From Heterotrichella gracilis (lineage: Eukaryota; Sar; Xanthophyceae; Tribonematales; Xanthonemataceae), in the NCBI GenBank assembly GCA_032358255.1, contig JAULBX010027495.1:124001-188000 (forward strand): DNA of 64,000 nt, written 5' to 3'. Shown in pieces: positions 11,590-23,851 of this stretch (positions are counted from its first letter, which is position 1; each line of letters begins with the position of its first letter). The translations under genes were made by a program, and so were the position numbers. A model generated the notes under the pieces. That model searched no databases. It was not told the DNA's origin and saw only the letters and a list, made by a program, of their open reading frames with translations.

Positions 11590-13944
11590 TCACCCCTTGA
11601 TGACCGCCCGCTTGCGCTTGGTAGTGCTGGTGGGGGGGAGGGGCTTGAGGGGAGGGGGGGAACTGGGGGGCGGCGAGGCGGCCTGGGGAGGACCCAGGTA
11701 CTTGCGCATGTAGGGGTCCAGGCAGGTGAACACCCTGCTCCAGCCTACAGGTGCCACATGGAGCATGTCAATGACCCACCGCAGGGAGGAAGGTTACTTC
11801 CAAGGAGAGTATAGGGGCAGGTGCCCAACATGGACAACATCAAATTGTCAGGGGAGTCACTTGTCATAGAGTCTGTGTTGTAGGCCTAGGGCTGTGCACC
11901 CTGGGACATTTGTGCTGCCGTGGTATGTAACTGGGAAATTCCATATACCAAGATGGACGAGGTACGAGGCCTACCATGGGTGAGCTCTGCCCTATCCAAT
12001 TTTGTATCAATTATACAGTCTGTGATGCACTTTGTTGCCTGGAAGTCAGTAAACAAAGAGGACTGGCAGCATGGTGTGCGGCATGTTAATCAACTACGCC
12101 AACCACCCACCACTGATCAGGGTTTTGTGAGGGTGTGCGCCCCTACCTGCTACGTTGAGGTGCAGGTTGTCTGTGCTGTACTGCAGGGGCAGGTCCCCGG
12201 GATTGGAGGTGAGGAAGGAGTTGCAATCCACAAACACAATCTGCGGCGCGGGGGAGGCCAGGTGAGACGCTGGCAAATAACAGGTGAATTACTAAAATAG
12301 GTGAAACACCTCATCACTAAAAGCATTAACTGCGTGATGCGCTACCCTGCGGCATGACGCGCCATCTGTGATGTGAAAATGGCGCAACGCAATATGAGTA
12401 GTGATCAGCATGGTCACACCAAGTCACAGCATTGCCACCCCCTCCCACCCCCATTCTCCCCCATGACTCACCCTCCCCTGGGTGGCCTTTTGATAGGTTG
12501 GCATTCATCACCTGAACCCTAAACCCAAAATTCTCACCCCCAAACACCCCAAACCCCACCACTCACCCTCCCCTGGGCGGCCTTGGACAGGTAGCCATTC
12601 ATCAGCTGGATGGCGGTGCCGTAGATGGCGGGCGACCGAGCCAGCATGCCCATCATCAGCACAGTCACCCCCGGGTCACTGGCTGCAATGACCTTGGAAA
12701 TGGCCAGTATGCGTGCTGCAGTCACGTTTGCCCGCCTGGACCAGCTTACAAAGTCCTGGGGCACCCCGTTGAAGTCGTTGGCGCCGATCTGCACGATGGC
12801 TAGCTTGGTGCCGGTACCCTGCGGTAGGGTAAGGTGCCAGGGTTTGTGTGGGGCGAGAGGGGGTGCGGGGCGGGTGTTTAAATCGGGTCTAGGCTGGCAG
12901 CCTCACCCCAACCCCTAAACCCTAAGCCCCACCTAGACTGTCCGCTCAACACAGTGCGCCACCAACTCAACCCTAAGCCCTAAGCTTTGAACCCCCCCTC
13001 CCAAAACATGTGCACTACACCCTCCTCAACTTGGGTCCCTCCTTGTTAAGCAAACACCAGAATGAGCCCATTTGTAACCTACCAGAACCCTAAACCCTAC
13101 ACCCTCCCACCTTTGGCGCCTCCCCGTGCAGCAGGCGCCACATGAGCCCCCACGCGGTGTCGCTGCCGATGCCCCACACAGCGTTTGAGGGGTAGGCCCT
13201 GGCGATGCGCTGCTGGTACAGGGGTGCCACGCCTGGGCACATCCACGCGGACTCTATGCGCAGGCACTGGATGATGGAGTGGCCATACCACACTAGTTTG
13301 ATAGGCTGCGGGGAGGGGGAGGGGAGGAGTACAGTTTTTAGCTTTTCTCTTCCCTGATACAATGGAAGAGGAAATAAAAATCATGATACGTTAAATGATA
13401 CCAAGAAAATAGAAAAAGTGTATACACCATAATAGAGGCAGGGAGGCAGGAAAGGGTTGTGGAGAGAGGATGGAGTGGTTGTGGCACATGGTGTGGGGAG
13501 GAGGGGGCGCCAAGGGGCGTGAAGCGAGCACAGAAGTGGGTGGTTGTCAGCATGCCAGCGATGCGTCTAATATTGGGTGCACAGGGTCTGCCAAGGGGGT
13601 TGTAGCACAGCCACTAGGGTCCACGTGCATGCGCCCCCATTCTTAGGTTTCTCCTTGATGCTATAACCCATACACAGCACTGTGCCCGTTCGGAGGGTTT
13701 GGGGAGGCCTGTGTAGGGTTTTGCATACCGTGTGTGTATCCCTCGCCCTCTTGGCCTCGGCTGAAAACAGGGTGTGCAGCATATTGAACCCCTGCCGGTT
13801 GTCCCAATTCCGCACCGCCCATGGGTATGGGGGGATGAGGTTCCAGGTGGGGCGGTAGTCAAACACGCCCCACCCCTGCACCGGCGCTGCAGGGGGTGAT
13901 ACCAAGAAGAACAAGAGGAGGGGGAGGAAACGAAGTGGCGCCAT
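11590..13944 (-). CDS. Secreted SGNH/GDSL-type hydrolase
   Basis: Predicted secreted esterase/acylhydrolase; substrate unknown. Exons (minus): 13944-13729, 13305-13111, 12818-12567, 12240-12147, 11744-11590; predicted 303 aa. The N terminus (MAPLRFLPLLLFFLVSPPAA) is a signal peptide. SGNH blocks are all present: block I WYGHSI with nucleophile Ser82, block III IGANDF with Asn151, and block V DNLHLN with Asp245 and His248. The C terminus is Ser/Pro-rich and then basic (TKRKRAVIKG), an uncommon tail that might bind the wall or be processed. The oxyanion Gly of block II was not assigned. Intron 3 contains a copy of the exon 3 end. The fold call rests on the blocks and their order. Confidence 0.85.
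12463..12512 (-). repeat. Intronic copy of SGNH exon 3 end with donor
   Basis: This stretch repeats 12557-12613, the last bases of exon 3 plus its GT donor, sharing actcaccctcccctggg and most of the following 25 bases. It lies in intron 3, followed by aaccctaaaccc. It offers a second, displaced donor site. Confidence 0.8.
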
Positions 13945-14791
13945 CGGGACGCCCCTGCGGGCTTCTGGGCTGACGTTTCTGGACCCTGGATGACTTTCCT
14001 ATGGGGTTATGTATGGGATTCTGATTCAGAGCTTCCAGGGTTGACGAGGGCGTCTGTGCTCCCACTCCTGGTGAGTGGTATCCAGCTAGCTAGCCTTGTG
14101 CGCCCTGCCAACAAGGGTGAAGCCTAGGTAGAGCAAGCGCTGACGCTGCTTGATTCTTTGGACAGCTGTCACCTCTGCTGCTGGCACTCGGTAGTGTGGG
14201 TGTGGCTGCCAAGTGGTGCTGCTGCAGGTGCTTGCTGTAACCAATGCTGTCCAGGCGAAAACTCCTTGACCCGCTGGTCTGACACAAAACAGGCTGGTGG
14301 GGTTCCTGCGGGTGGTGAGCAGCAGTTCAGTACTGGGCAACCTATAGCACCGGTTTGCACGCCGAAGAGCCACAGATGGGGACTGCTAATTGGCTTATGC
14401 GCACAGGTACTGGCCTCGCCTTATCTTGCTAGCCTGCCAACGCCTGCACACTGACCAGACTGTGGTGAAAGTGAGTGCCAATGTACTTAAAAGCAAATAA
14501 AAGTGCTAGGCAGACATGGTGGTGCGTCAATTGCAACCCCCTGGTCGCGGTGCTAGGGTAAGGCCTTCGTCCCCCTTTCGGCATGTGTTCGGCATCAATT
14601 GCCCCGCTGCCCTATTCGCGAAACGCTGCATGCGTGGCAACCAAGGCACGTAGGATGCAACGCAAGGATATGATACGGCTTTTATATATGTTTGCGAGTG
14701 CCAGTTGGCTGGAAGGAGCAACCCTGTGCGCCATGCCTGAGGTGGAACCCACATGCGAATGCACCACACACGTGGCTTGCGTGTGTGGGCT
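13945..14791. promoter_or_regulatory. Upstream region of SGNH hydrolase; possible short exon
   Basis: Upstream of the SGNH start on the minus strand. On the plus strand, 14406-14470 looks like an exon between cacag and gtgagtg, coding YWPRLILLACQRLHTDQTVV, but no gene could be built around it with confidence. Confidence 0.3.
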
Positions 14792-15387
14792 ATGGCTGAC
14801 CCAGCCGAACCGAGCGAGCTCAACTACTCGTCCCACGAAATTGCAGCCTCGGTAAGGCAGGTACACAGCTATGGAGCAACAGCTATTCTATGTGCGCCAC
14901 AAATTGGGTTTCAAACACTTGAAACAATGTGACTAATAGCGCCGCACCACACCGATTAGCAAGGCTACCGCATGTGCCGCGTGCTCCGCGCCCAGACCTC
15001 TGGTGTCTCTCCCAACCTTGTGTCAAGAGTACCCAGGTGCAGATCTACAGCGTAGGGAGGCGCCCACCTCTGGTTTTGGGTGGAATTTGTGGGTCCAACA
15101 GTGCTCTCACGCTGAGGGGGGTTGAGCAAGGGGGTGACAACACGCTCCCCAGTTTGCTGGCCCAGGGTAATGTTTAGGTTACACAACATTTTCGAGATAA
15201 TACAGTGGATAATACCAAATTGATCACAAATAACATTGATTTCCTTTGCAGCAACTGTTGTGAACAAGCACAGAAAATAGGCAGCAACAGACAGCGCAGG
15301 GTTTGCACGCGTTGTTCCCAGATAGGCCACGCGCCACCATGGGTTGGGTGGCTGGGGCCCAACACTCGCACTGCAACTAGGGCATAG
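14792..15387 (+). CDS. Possible small spliced gene, unrecognised
   Basis: Tentative model: exons 14792-14851, 14960-15036 and 15252-15387, which keep one frame and give about 90 aa starting MADPAEPSELNYSSHE. The third exon would hold CC and CTRC pairs that could bind zinc, but this is weak. An in-frame ATG at 14752 is an alternative start. I do not recognise the family. Phases agree, but three-exon agreement can occur by chance. The neighbouring minus-strand BUD13 3' region overlaps nearby. Confidence 0.22.
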
Positions 15388-15871
15388 AACAGAGCATAGA
15401 ACAACAGGGCACAGAACAATAACTGAAGAAAAGGTGTCCAAGCCAGCGCTGGCATTACTCCCACTGGCGTGGATGCTCAAGTGAATAGACCTCGCAGGGG
15501 AGGGCATAGTCAACCAGCCACACAGGGCAAGACAACACGGGTCCTTTTCAGTCTTAGTGCACGAGGTCTCCCTGTTCAAAACTTGACAAATGAAGCAGTA
15601 CATACAGATCCACCGTTTGTACAACCCGAGCGGGCCCTTAGGCGCCCTGTTGGCACACAGCACCACCCACCCCTTCCACGGCCCCAACAGCGCCTGCAAG
15701 GTATGGGTGCACCCACTTGGCAGTGCGCAACAGGCACCCGCTGCATCGAAGCCTGGAACTGGCATGCATTTCAGGCACCCATGCACTGCACCTTCCGCGC
15801 CGCCCCCTGGCATACACACGGCCACAGGGGCGTGCCACCGAACCGCCATGCCGCACCCATGCGGCATCTGG

Positions 15872-15962
15872 CACTCGCCTGAGTACTTGGGATCACATGC
15901 GCACATCCCACTGCCGCCCTGTTGCCTCCATATTGAACACGTCGCGCTCCACCCTATTGCCC
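15872..15962 (-). repeat. Decayed copy of BUD13 last exon beyond the stop
   Basis: Downstream of the BUD13 stop codon, this stretch repeats the terminal exon (about 16104-16196). Shared pieces include the acacgtcgcgctc/acatgtcgcgctc block and the cacatgcgc region. It is a diverged tandem duplication of the gene's 3' end, with no open frame kept. Confidence 0.7.
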
Positions 15963-16107
15963 GAGCCCACCCCCATTCTCCCCGCCGCCGCTGCACTCCC
16001 CGCGCCAGCGCCTGCCACTCACACACCCCCATGCACCTCCACAGCCCCGCTGCAGCACCGCATGCAAGCCCACATGCACCTGCCAGCCCCGCAGCGCCGC
16101 CGCGCAC

Positions 16108-19100
16108 TCACATGTCTTCCTGGGACCACATGCGCGCCTCCCGCTCCCGCCCCGCGGCCTCGTTCTTCATCTTGAACATGTCGCGCTCAAAGCCGTTGCT
16201 GCGGTCCACGCCGTCCCAGTGGCGCCCTGGGCGGATGCCGTAGCGGTTGATGGGCGGGCCCACCTTGCGGCGCAGCCACGAGTGGGGGGGGACCTGCTGG
16301 GGGATGATGAAGCCTGCGGAAGAGGGGGGTGGTGCGTAGGTTGGGCTTGAGGTGTGGGGTAAGTGGTGGAGGGGTGTGGCGTAATTGGGGAAGGTGAGTG
16401 GCATTTTTAGGCGTACAGCCATGAAAGGGCGACATGTAATGACATGGTCCATTGTAGGGTACTAGTACTAGCGCCCTACAAGGCAAAACAATATTCTGAG
16501 CTGCTGAAACACAAACGTTCTAGAACGGAGACACCATTTTTGGGGGTTTCAAACAAGGAAATGAAATGTCATTGTACTTCAAGAAAATTCATTACTTATT
16601 ACAGTGTCTGACAATAGAGGCTAATCACGTAATTATCAGTCTATGTGCAGTTCTTTCTCGCTGAATGCGCATTGCTAGACCACTATGTGGCTATTCCACT
16701 AGCATATATAGATTTTGAGAGTGGAAAAACGATGCAAGAGTATAACCAGGCCGCGTCCCCCTCCCCACCTGACTTCTTCATCCCCTCTGCGTTGTGTGCA
16801 TCCAGCGCCACTGGCCCCAGGTCAGCGGGGTCCCTCTTCTTCACAAGCCCCGCCATGGGGTCGCCCCACCGGTCCCGGTCGCGCATCAGCTGGTCAAGGT
16901 CAGCGTCGTCCCTGCGCGGAGGTGTAGGGTTTAGAAGTAGGGTTTGTGGACAAGGGTTTAGGGTGTGAGGTCACAATAGCATTCCTGGCCACGTATGAGC
17001 TGGTCGAGCCTGTGGTGGTGAGGGGCGTCAAAATACCTGTCTTGTCCCAAACTTCATAAAAATTCTGAGCAATCCAGATTTACTGACCGTTTCATGTACT
17101 AATTAAAATATGAACACAAGGTAACAGCCCTGACACACACACTTTCCCCAGTACAGCCAGTAAAATCCCCCTTCCCTGCCACGCACTTGTAGCGTGCAAA
17201 GGGTTTTGCTGCCTCCGCTGCCATCTCCTGTGCGCGCTGTTCCGCCTCGCGCCGCTGCTTCAGCCCGCCGCCCCACTCCAGGTTGGCCTCGCTCTCGAAA
17301 TCGTCCTCCTTTTTCTTCTTCTTCCTCGCCTCCCTGAACTCCTCGGCGTCAGCCAGGCGCTTGCCGGACTTGTCACGGTACACCTGACATGGAGGGTACA
17401 AATGAGGGGTTTTACTTGAGCTTTGTTGCGGTTTTGCTTGGGCTTTGATACGTATTTGGGAGCAATTCACGCCTCCACTGGGACACCATGATCCCCCCTC
17501 CTGGGGATGGCATACAGTTAAAGTGAAATGCATTCGAGCCGATTGCCTCCTCATGTGCCCGAAAAGCCACACATCTGGGACACCAAGTCCACAATTCCAT
17601 GATACTTAAAGAGTGAGCCATGGGGTGCATACCGTGTCCGCATGCCGCCCCGTGGTGTCTGCATCCAGCGTGGCAAAGCGCGCCTTCTCCGCCTCCCGCT
17701 TGCGAGACATCTCCTGCATCAGGTCCTTGCCGGTCACCATACCCGCAGTGGTGCCGTCAGACATTTTGGTGCTGCCTGCACACAGAAATAAGGGTCCAAA
17801 TCTTAGGGTGTCCTTTCCTATGCATCTCTTGCTGAGGGTGGCGGTAGAGCTGTTAGTTCTGGGAAAGTGGGCTTTGGCAATAACAAGGGGTAGGTGTAGG
17901 GTATCCAATTTTGGTGGATGTCGGGGATGCGCAGGTCCATCCCGGTGACCACACCCGCGGTGATGCCATCAGACATCTTGGTGCTGCCTGCACACAAGTG
18001 TTGGGTGGGTGGGTGGGTGGGTGGGCACATGCATTCCAGGGGTGAATAGCATTGAGCCTTGCGCAAGCGGCCCCAAGCTGCTCCATCAGAGTGTTGCCAT
18101 CACGCCTCTTGGCACACCATGAATGGATGAAATAGATTTTTGTTTGTATTTCCCCTATGCACCCACCCAATACCTAAACTGACAGGCTGCCTGGAGTGAC
18201 CACATGCAACGAGAACAATGTAAGAGGCAGGAAATCAGGCCACGTGCATGTGCCATGCATGTAGGGAGTAGATCATTTTGGCGTGTGTCCAATGCATGCG
18301 ACAAGGATGCGTACCAGTCTGGCCATGTCTGGGTGCGGGGCCTGGGCTGCCCCCCCGCCGCGCCTTGCGGGGAGGCGACAAATCCCCGCCGTCTAAGTCA
18401 CGCTTCCGCCGGGGAGGGCTGGCATCCTTTCGCCGGGGCAGCGACAGGTCGGGGCTGTCATGGCGTCCACGCCGGGGTGGGGAGTTGTCGGGGCTGTCAT
18501 GGCGGCCGCGGCGGGGCGGCGACATGTCGGGACTGTCATGGCGCGCGCGCCGGGGCGGGGAGTTGTCGGGGCTGTCATGGCGCGCGCGGCGGGGTGGCGA
18601 CATGTCGGGGCTGTCGTGACGTCCGCGCCTGGGCGGTGAGTTATCAGGGCTGTCATGGCGGGCGCGCCTGGGCGGAGAGTTGTCAGGGCTGTCATTGCGC
18701 CCCTTGCGCGGTGGTGACAGGTCACCTGCGGGTGCCCCCCGCCCAGTCACCCAGCCACTCCCGTCATCTCTTTGGCGATAGTACCCCTCGCGCTCCTGAG
18801 GGAGACATGCATATCAAATGACAATAATTGCAAATGCAGTAATATGGGTCCGGGTCCTGGATATGCGCTGAGGGATCTGAAATTTGCAACGCTGCATGTG
18901 GTGTTGAGGGAAAGCGCGACATGCGATGAGGGGGCGCGGTAATAAACGCCATGGCATTGCGGGTGCAATGGCATGGGCGAGCGTGCTGTGCAGCGCCACT
19001 GCCTGTTCCATGGTCCTACCTCTTCCAGCTGGCGCTTGAAGAATTCCGCCTCCTCAGGGTTGGCCACTACAGGAGCCTCTGCAGGGGGTGTGATACCACA

Positions 19101-19785
19101 GGTCAATACCCGCAAACCATGTGGTTTTTTCACATGACTCCACAGCATGCCAGCCAGTGCATGCCGGGACAAGATCACAAACAGCGCCAGACAGTAGGCA
19201 ATACAAGACCCATTGCTTTCGAACATGGTGTGGGAATATGGTGTGTGTATGTGTCGAATCTGTTGTGGAGCTGCCCACTGCCCGTACAGTTTCATTGTGA
19301 CAGGTGCACCGCTAGTATAGCAACATATGCAACAATCAAAACACTACTGGTGTTGTAAGTGGTGTCTTACAACGTGCTGCCCCTGCAAGCGTGTCCCTCG
19401 AGAGGTTGCCAATATGCATGCATCTACATTCATATGCATGCATATGCCTTGTGTCACTGCCCCTATTTGCGTGACGCGTCAGCCATACTCAAGACGCAAC
19501 CCCGCACGGTGAAAATATCCCACCTTCGTCTTCCTCGTCCACGTTCCTGCGATCCGCAGTTGCAAAGCCACTCACGTCTTCATCGACAATCCTGACACCT
19601 GCTGCGGTGGGCGGTGGTGGCTTCTTCTTTTTCTTCTTCTTCTCCTTGCCGCCATCATCGCCGTTGTACTTTTGCAGGTAGGCTTGCAGAGCCTTTGCTT
19701 TCTCTGACAGCTCAACAGGCTTCTTTTCGTTGGCCCGAAGGGTGGAGAGCCCAGCGAACAAGCTCGTCTTCTTGTCGCTTGCCAT
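16108..19785 (-). CDS. BUD13: BUD13 homolog, RES-complex splicing factor
   Basis: Component of the pre-mRNA retention and splicing (RES) complex in the spliceosome. Exons (minus): 19785-19524, 19078-19020, 18795-18315, 17775-17633, 17383-17187, 16911-16769, 16313-16108; predicted 496 aa. The N terminus carries the Bud13 [12 protein letters not shown] and [11 protein letters not shown] segments. The middle has seven 13-residue repeats of the HDSPDxSPPRR type, typical of animal and plant BUD13. The C-terminal Bud13 domain includes [15 protein letters not shown], the Lys-rich [10 protein letters not shown] stretch and a tail with [20 protein letters not shown] ending in EDM. The start ATG at 19785 was chosen over an in-frame TTG upstream. 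Intron 1 contains RY motifs (19413-19446). Confidence 0.95.
17931..17998 (-). repeat. Second copy of BUD13 exon 4 start in intron 3
   Basis: About 62 bases match 17722-17785, including the tgtgcag acceptor, with about 87% identity. The copy still reads [18 protein letters not shown] against [18 protein letters not shown] in the real exon. It has no matching donor at its end, so it is probably skipped. Confidence 0.85.
18380..18700 (-). repeat. Coding minisatellite, 39-bp unit, seven copies
   Basis: GC-rich tandem repeat inside BUD13 exon 3, coding (H/N)DSPD(N/M/L)SPPRR(A/G)R. Units differ mainly by silent changes and by the N/M/L and A/G positions. The SP dipeptides suggest proline-directed phosphorylation sites. 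Confidence 0.9.
19413..19446. promoter_or_regulatory. RY-type motifs in BUD13 intron 1
   Basis: atatgcatgcat at 19413 and the perfect palindrome CATATGCATGCATATG at 19431-19446, about 80-110 bases inside the first intron. Confidence 0.55.
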
Positions 19786-20590
19786 TGCTTTAAGGAGTGC
19801 CGTCAAAGTGTGCTTCTAGAGCATGATTGATCTTTTTAAAGGCAGTTTGCGTTCAACAATGTGTGCGTATGAGGTTTCAACTTGAGCCATGTGCACAAGG
19901 GCACATAGTTTTGGAAGCCCTATTCCTCCTTTTACCTGAACAGGGCAACCCTACTAGGCAAGCTAAAACAAAAGACGACGAACAACCAGCCTGGCCAAAC
20001 GTGCTGGTGCCATAAAGCTACATAGTACAAGGGTGTCTGCCAACAAGTGGCTACATAGCAAAAGTGAACCCTAAATCCTAAACCCCATCGATAAACCCTA
20101 AATCCTCGACTGGTGACTCCAGCTGTTCAGCACGGTTGGGACCTCTTCAACTGTGTCCCGTGACGCACATACGGCCAGTGCCAAAAGGAAACAGTATTCA
20201 CTGGTCGACTTGCATGTTTCTAGCACAGTAATATCTCCCGCTTCGGGCGCAGCCACTGACACCCACCATATTCTAATCACGTTTGTTAGCGGAAGTGCTC
20301 CACACACATTTTCACTGCCTGACAACTGCTATGGTGTAACGGACACCCCATGTGCAGACACATGGCTGCATTTGCATCACCAGTTGATCTAAAAGTGAGG
20401 TGCTATGTACGTTGCAAACTCTGGACAAACCCTTTGGCCGCAATACACAGGGGGCTCTGCAATACCTTTAAGTTGAAGATTGAATGACCAGCCAGTCATT
20501 CAACAGGCTGCATGGATCAGGCAATCCCGCTCTGCATGAACCATTCTATAACCGCATCAATCGTTACAACAACTGTCTTCAGCATGTCAT
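19786..20590. other. Intergenic region
   Basis: This lies between the BUD13 start and the 3' end of the LEA-like gene. It holds degenerate CCCTAAA runs at 20067-20107. A TTACA at 20562-20566 (TGTAA on the minus strand) lies about 25 bases past the LEA-like stop and is a good poly(A) signal candidate. No exon is seen. Confidence 0.5.
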
Positions 20591-22332
20591 TTACCATCCA
20601 ATACCCTTGTTTGTCAGCTCGTCAGCTGCCCTGTCCACACGCTCGTCCTTCCATCCCAGTTGCATTGCTGCGGCCTCAGCAGCATCAGGGAACTGGCCCT
20701 CAATGTCCCTCCCCTGCTCATTCAGCTGCCGCATGGCTGACTCGGTGGCGGGGTGGGCCTGGCCCTCACGCTCGTGCACGTCACCACAACTGCAGAGGGG
20801 GGAAAGGGGTCTCATCACAAGAAATCAAATATGTTCCATATTTATAGTCGATGCAATTGCGTTATTATAACAAGCATGTGACAAGCCTTGTATAATATGC
20901 ACTACAGAATTTGCAAAGATAGTCGGCATGAGACAGGGTACGAAAGCAACAGCAGTCATTGAAAGCAGGTTTTGGGAACTATCTTGCCATATATGTGGCT
21001 GACTGATACAGAATAAATGACAGTGTGAACTATTGGGCTGGGCACGGTAGAAGAATCAGTAATAACCTGCATGCATGGCATATGGCGATGTCTGCAGCTT
21101 GGAAGCCTTCTTCTGTCATCTTTCTTGCACAAGCATGTGCCACCCTTACCCCTGTGATCCCGCTGGGAAACCCTCTTTGGTCCGCTCCACCCCATGCTTG
21201 ATTGCCTCCCCAGTGGACGATACCCCAGAGCGCGCCAGCTGCTCGGCATCCACCCCCAGCGTCTTCACATCCTCCCCCACCTCGCGAACGTACTCAGATG
21301 CCTGTCATGCCATGGATCAGTGGTCACCAGTGAGCGCTGATGGGTTTAGGGTTTAGGGTTTAGGATTAGGGTTCAGGTTTAAACTATTGCATATGTGGTT
21401 ACCAGTGATTTTTAAGGGTGCATGGTGTGGGCAAGGCTCACCAGGGGCTTGTCAGGAATCACAGCGTGCAAATGCATCACAGCTTCCTCTCCTCATGCAT
21501 GTGGCATAGTAGGGCATGGGTCTCAACCCCGCATGTGCAAGCACAAACATTCCCAAACCCACTGCACTTTGCCAACATCCTCCAGCACACCTCATGCGCA
21601 GTCTCACTCGCTCCTTGCATCACACCCTTCACGTTCCTCACCAAGCTCCCTGCCATGTCCTTGACCACATGCTCTGCCTGGCCCACCACACCCGCGCCAG
21701 TGGTAGGGGACACCTGGGGCCGGGTGGTGCGGCCATGGTTCTGCAACCACAACTGATTTTTGTTTCGATTGTAACAGGTGGCATGTGGATTTGGCGCACC
21801 GATACCTTGCTTGCACTTGTGAATGACTTGCATACACTATTAGACCCTGCTCTTGCTGCCATACAGCACAGCTCTACCACACCAAATCAGTGCTTTTGTT
21901 TCATCCTTCCCCACAGGTTCTGAAATTTGAACAACATGTTTCAACTCTCCAGAGCTGCGAGGAGGGAAAACAAAAGCACCGATCTGGTGTGGTAGAGCTG
22001 TGCGTATGGCAGGCAAGGACAGAGTCTATGCAATCCAGTCACAAGGGCGAGCAATTGCCCTATGCGGGTGCGTACACCCTGACCCTGCCAACAATGAGGG
22101 GACACCCTTGAGCTACCGTAAATCACCAGAGTACGCCTGTATATAGTTGTAATGGAGGTTCTTGGTGCAGATTGGCTGGACCACTCACCGAGTCACTGTA
22201 GGACCTCACACCAAGCCTCCCATTGGCTGAGCAGTTGGATGCAGCCCAGCAAAGCGCTGTGAAGTCTGTTGGATTGATGCCTGACTGCCTAAGCCTCAGC
22301 TTGGCATGGAGCTTTGAGCAGCGCTGAAGCAT
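20591..22332 (-). CDS. LEA-like small protein with mitochondrial-type presequence
   Basis: Unrecognised at family level. Exons (minus): 22332-22189, 21740-21591, 21301-21150, 20789-20591; predicted 214 aa, phases consistent. The first exon (MLQRCSKLHAKLRLRQSG) is Arg/Ser-rich and lacks acidic residues early, as in a mitochondrial presequence. The rest is a hydrophilic amphipathic helix pattern resembling LEA proteins: AEHVVKDMAGSLVRNVKGVM, EYVREVGEDVKTLGVDAEQL, EAIKHGVERTKEGF and EREGQAHPATESAMRQLNEQ. LEA-type function (membrane or protein protection under drying) is inference. Intron 1 harbours an inverted repeat and intron 2 a TTTAGGG run (21341-21362). Confidence 0.6.
21867..22002. mobile_element. 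Hairpin/MITE-like inverted repeat
   Basis: The arm at 21867-21903 (cacagctctaccacacca...) is the near-perfect reverse complement of 21963-22002, with a loop of about 60 bases. It sits in intron 1 of the LEA-like gene. Arms of about 38 bases with few mismatches, and no coding capacity, fit a short foldback element or a structured intronic RNA. No target-site duplication was established. Confidence 0.6.
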
Positions 22333-23851
22333 GGCGCAGATGTACTCTAGTGCAGTTGCAAAGTGGTTCTGGACCACAGGAGTGAATGCCCCAGTGCTAC
22401 AGCGTACCAAACGCCACCCAACTGAGCAGCTGGTTTATTTACAGCTGGTTATTTATAAAAGTCAAATGACCATCAGAATCATGGACTGGAAAATAAGTGA
22501 AGTTTGATACAGTATGGTAGTACAGCGATGCAGCAGCTGCAAGCTGCCAGCTAATAGAGGTAAACTTGACCACTAATAACTTCAGCCCAGGTGAAAATTG
22601 AAGGGCTCGAGATCAAGCTTTGGGTCAAGGTGTCCAAGAGATGTTGCAGTGACTGCCAGTCGTGCAGTGACTATCACACTGTCGGTGGTTTAGTGCAGCA
22701 GTAGGCTACTGCTAAGCTAAGCTTTTTACTGAAGCCTACACAGTCACTGTACGGTACCTGCCAGGGCGACCGTTTGCCGCTGATCGGACCTGCATAGACA
22801 CCGCATGCAAAAGTGTGCAACTTTCAGAGTTCCAGTCACAGTGTATCACATTTGGATAACGAGACGTGTTCCAAGGGCTGTGTTCCAAGCCCAAATTGGC
22901 CAAGATACTTTTATGGCCCCTGAAGTGAAATTGCGCTTGTCGACACCTGCTAGGTGCTAGGATCCCAAATCCCTGGGAAGCGTGGAACATTGGATTTCAC
23001 AGTAAGCATCCCAGGCCAAGACCTAAGGCCATGCGCATTACAATGTCATTTTGCATTTTGATCCTCTCTGGAGATCCTCACCTTGTATACGCAGAATGTC
23101 ACGTCGAGGCCCTGCATTGCATGGGCGCCGGCAGCGCTGCGGAAAATGCAGTTCAATGCAGTATCAGATTGACACTGAGTATCATGCAGCCAGCCAGCCT
23201 TTCCCATAAACTTTAAGTTCCGGGCCCTAGCGCATGGTGCCCACACAGCAGCCGCTCCCCAAAGCCAGTGGCTGGGTAGAACGAGGCTGTGACAGTGTGT
23301 CACACTGTGTGCCAACAGCGCCAAGCCTTGTGACAAGCCTGGAATCAAAAGGTAAAAAATCCAAAGATTACAGGGAAGGCCTCTCAGCCGAACACCGGCT
23401 AGGAGCCATGGCCTAACCCCTTGGAAGAAGAGCATCATCTTGGCATGCTCTTCCAAATGACTCTGCATAAGCCCAACACAGCAAGGCCCAAGCTGGAGCC
23501 CAGAACGTCACCCAACAGATGCAAGGCATCAACGGGGCGGGATGTTGGCTGGCAGTCCGTCGCCGCATTCAATGCACTTTGCCGCAAAAACCATGGGCTG
23601 TCGCCATGCCTGCACATGTCCCCACAACGACCCCAGCAGCCCGTGACAATTTGGTGCTTTTAGTTGAATAATTATTCTGGTAATTGCAACTGTCACCTGA
23701 CTCTTAATTATAAATATAATCGCAGCTCGATGGAGCTGAAAATGACCCTCATGACATATGCTACGCCACCGCATCCAACGCCCCCACTCCCCCCACTTCC
23801 AAATTTCTCGGGCTAGTGCGCCAGCCACCACATCCACCGCCCCCCCTCGGG
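22333..23851. other. Intergenic region upstream of LEA-like gene
   Basis: Promoter side of the LEA-like gene and 3' side of the fucosyltransferase-like gene. Open frames here have no family resemblance. A small duplicate of the fucosyltransferase last codons (gggctagtgcgccagc) occurs at about 23809-23824 as well as in the gene at 23849-23866. Confidence 0.5.

Noticed and set aside
14965-16107. Long minus-strand open frame (380 codons) next to BUD13
   Set aside because: No family resemblance, odd Cys/Trp-rich composition, and it runs through the BUD13 3' duplicate; the BUD13 stop at 16108 fits the family end.
21341-21362. TTTAGGG run as a true telomere or chromosome end
   Set aside because: Only two or three degenerate units, inside an intron, with genes on both sides.
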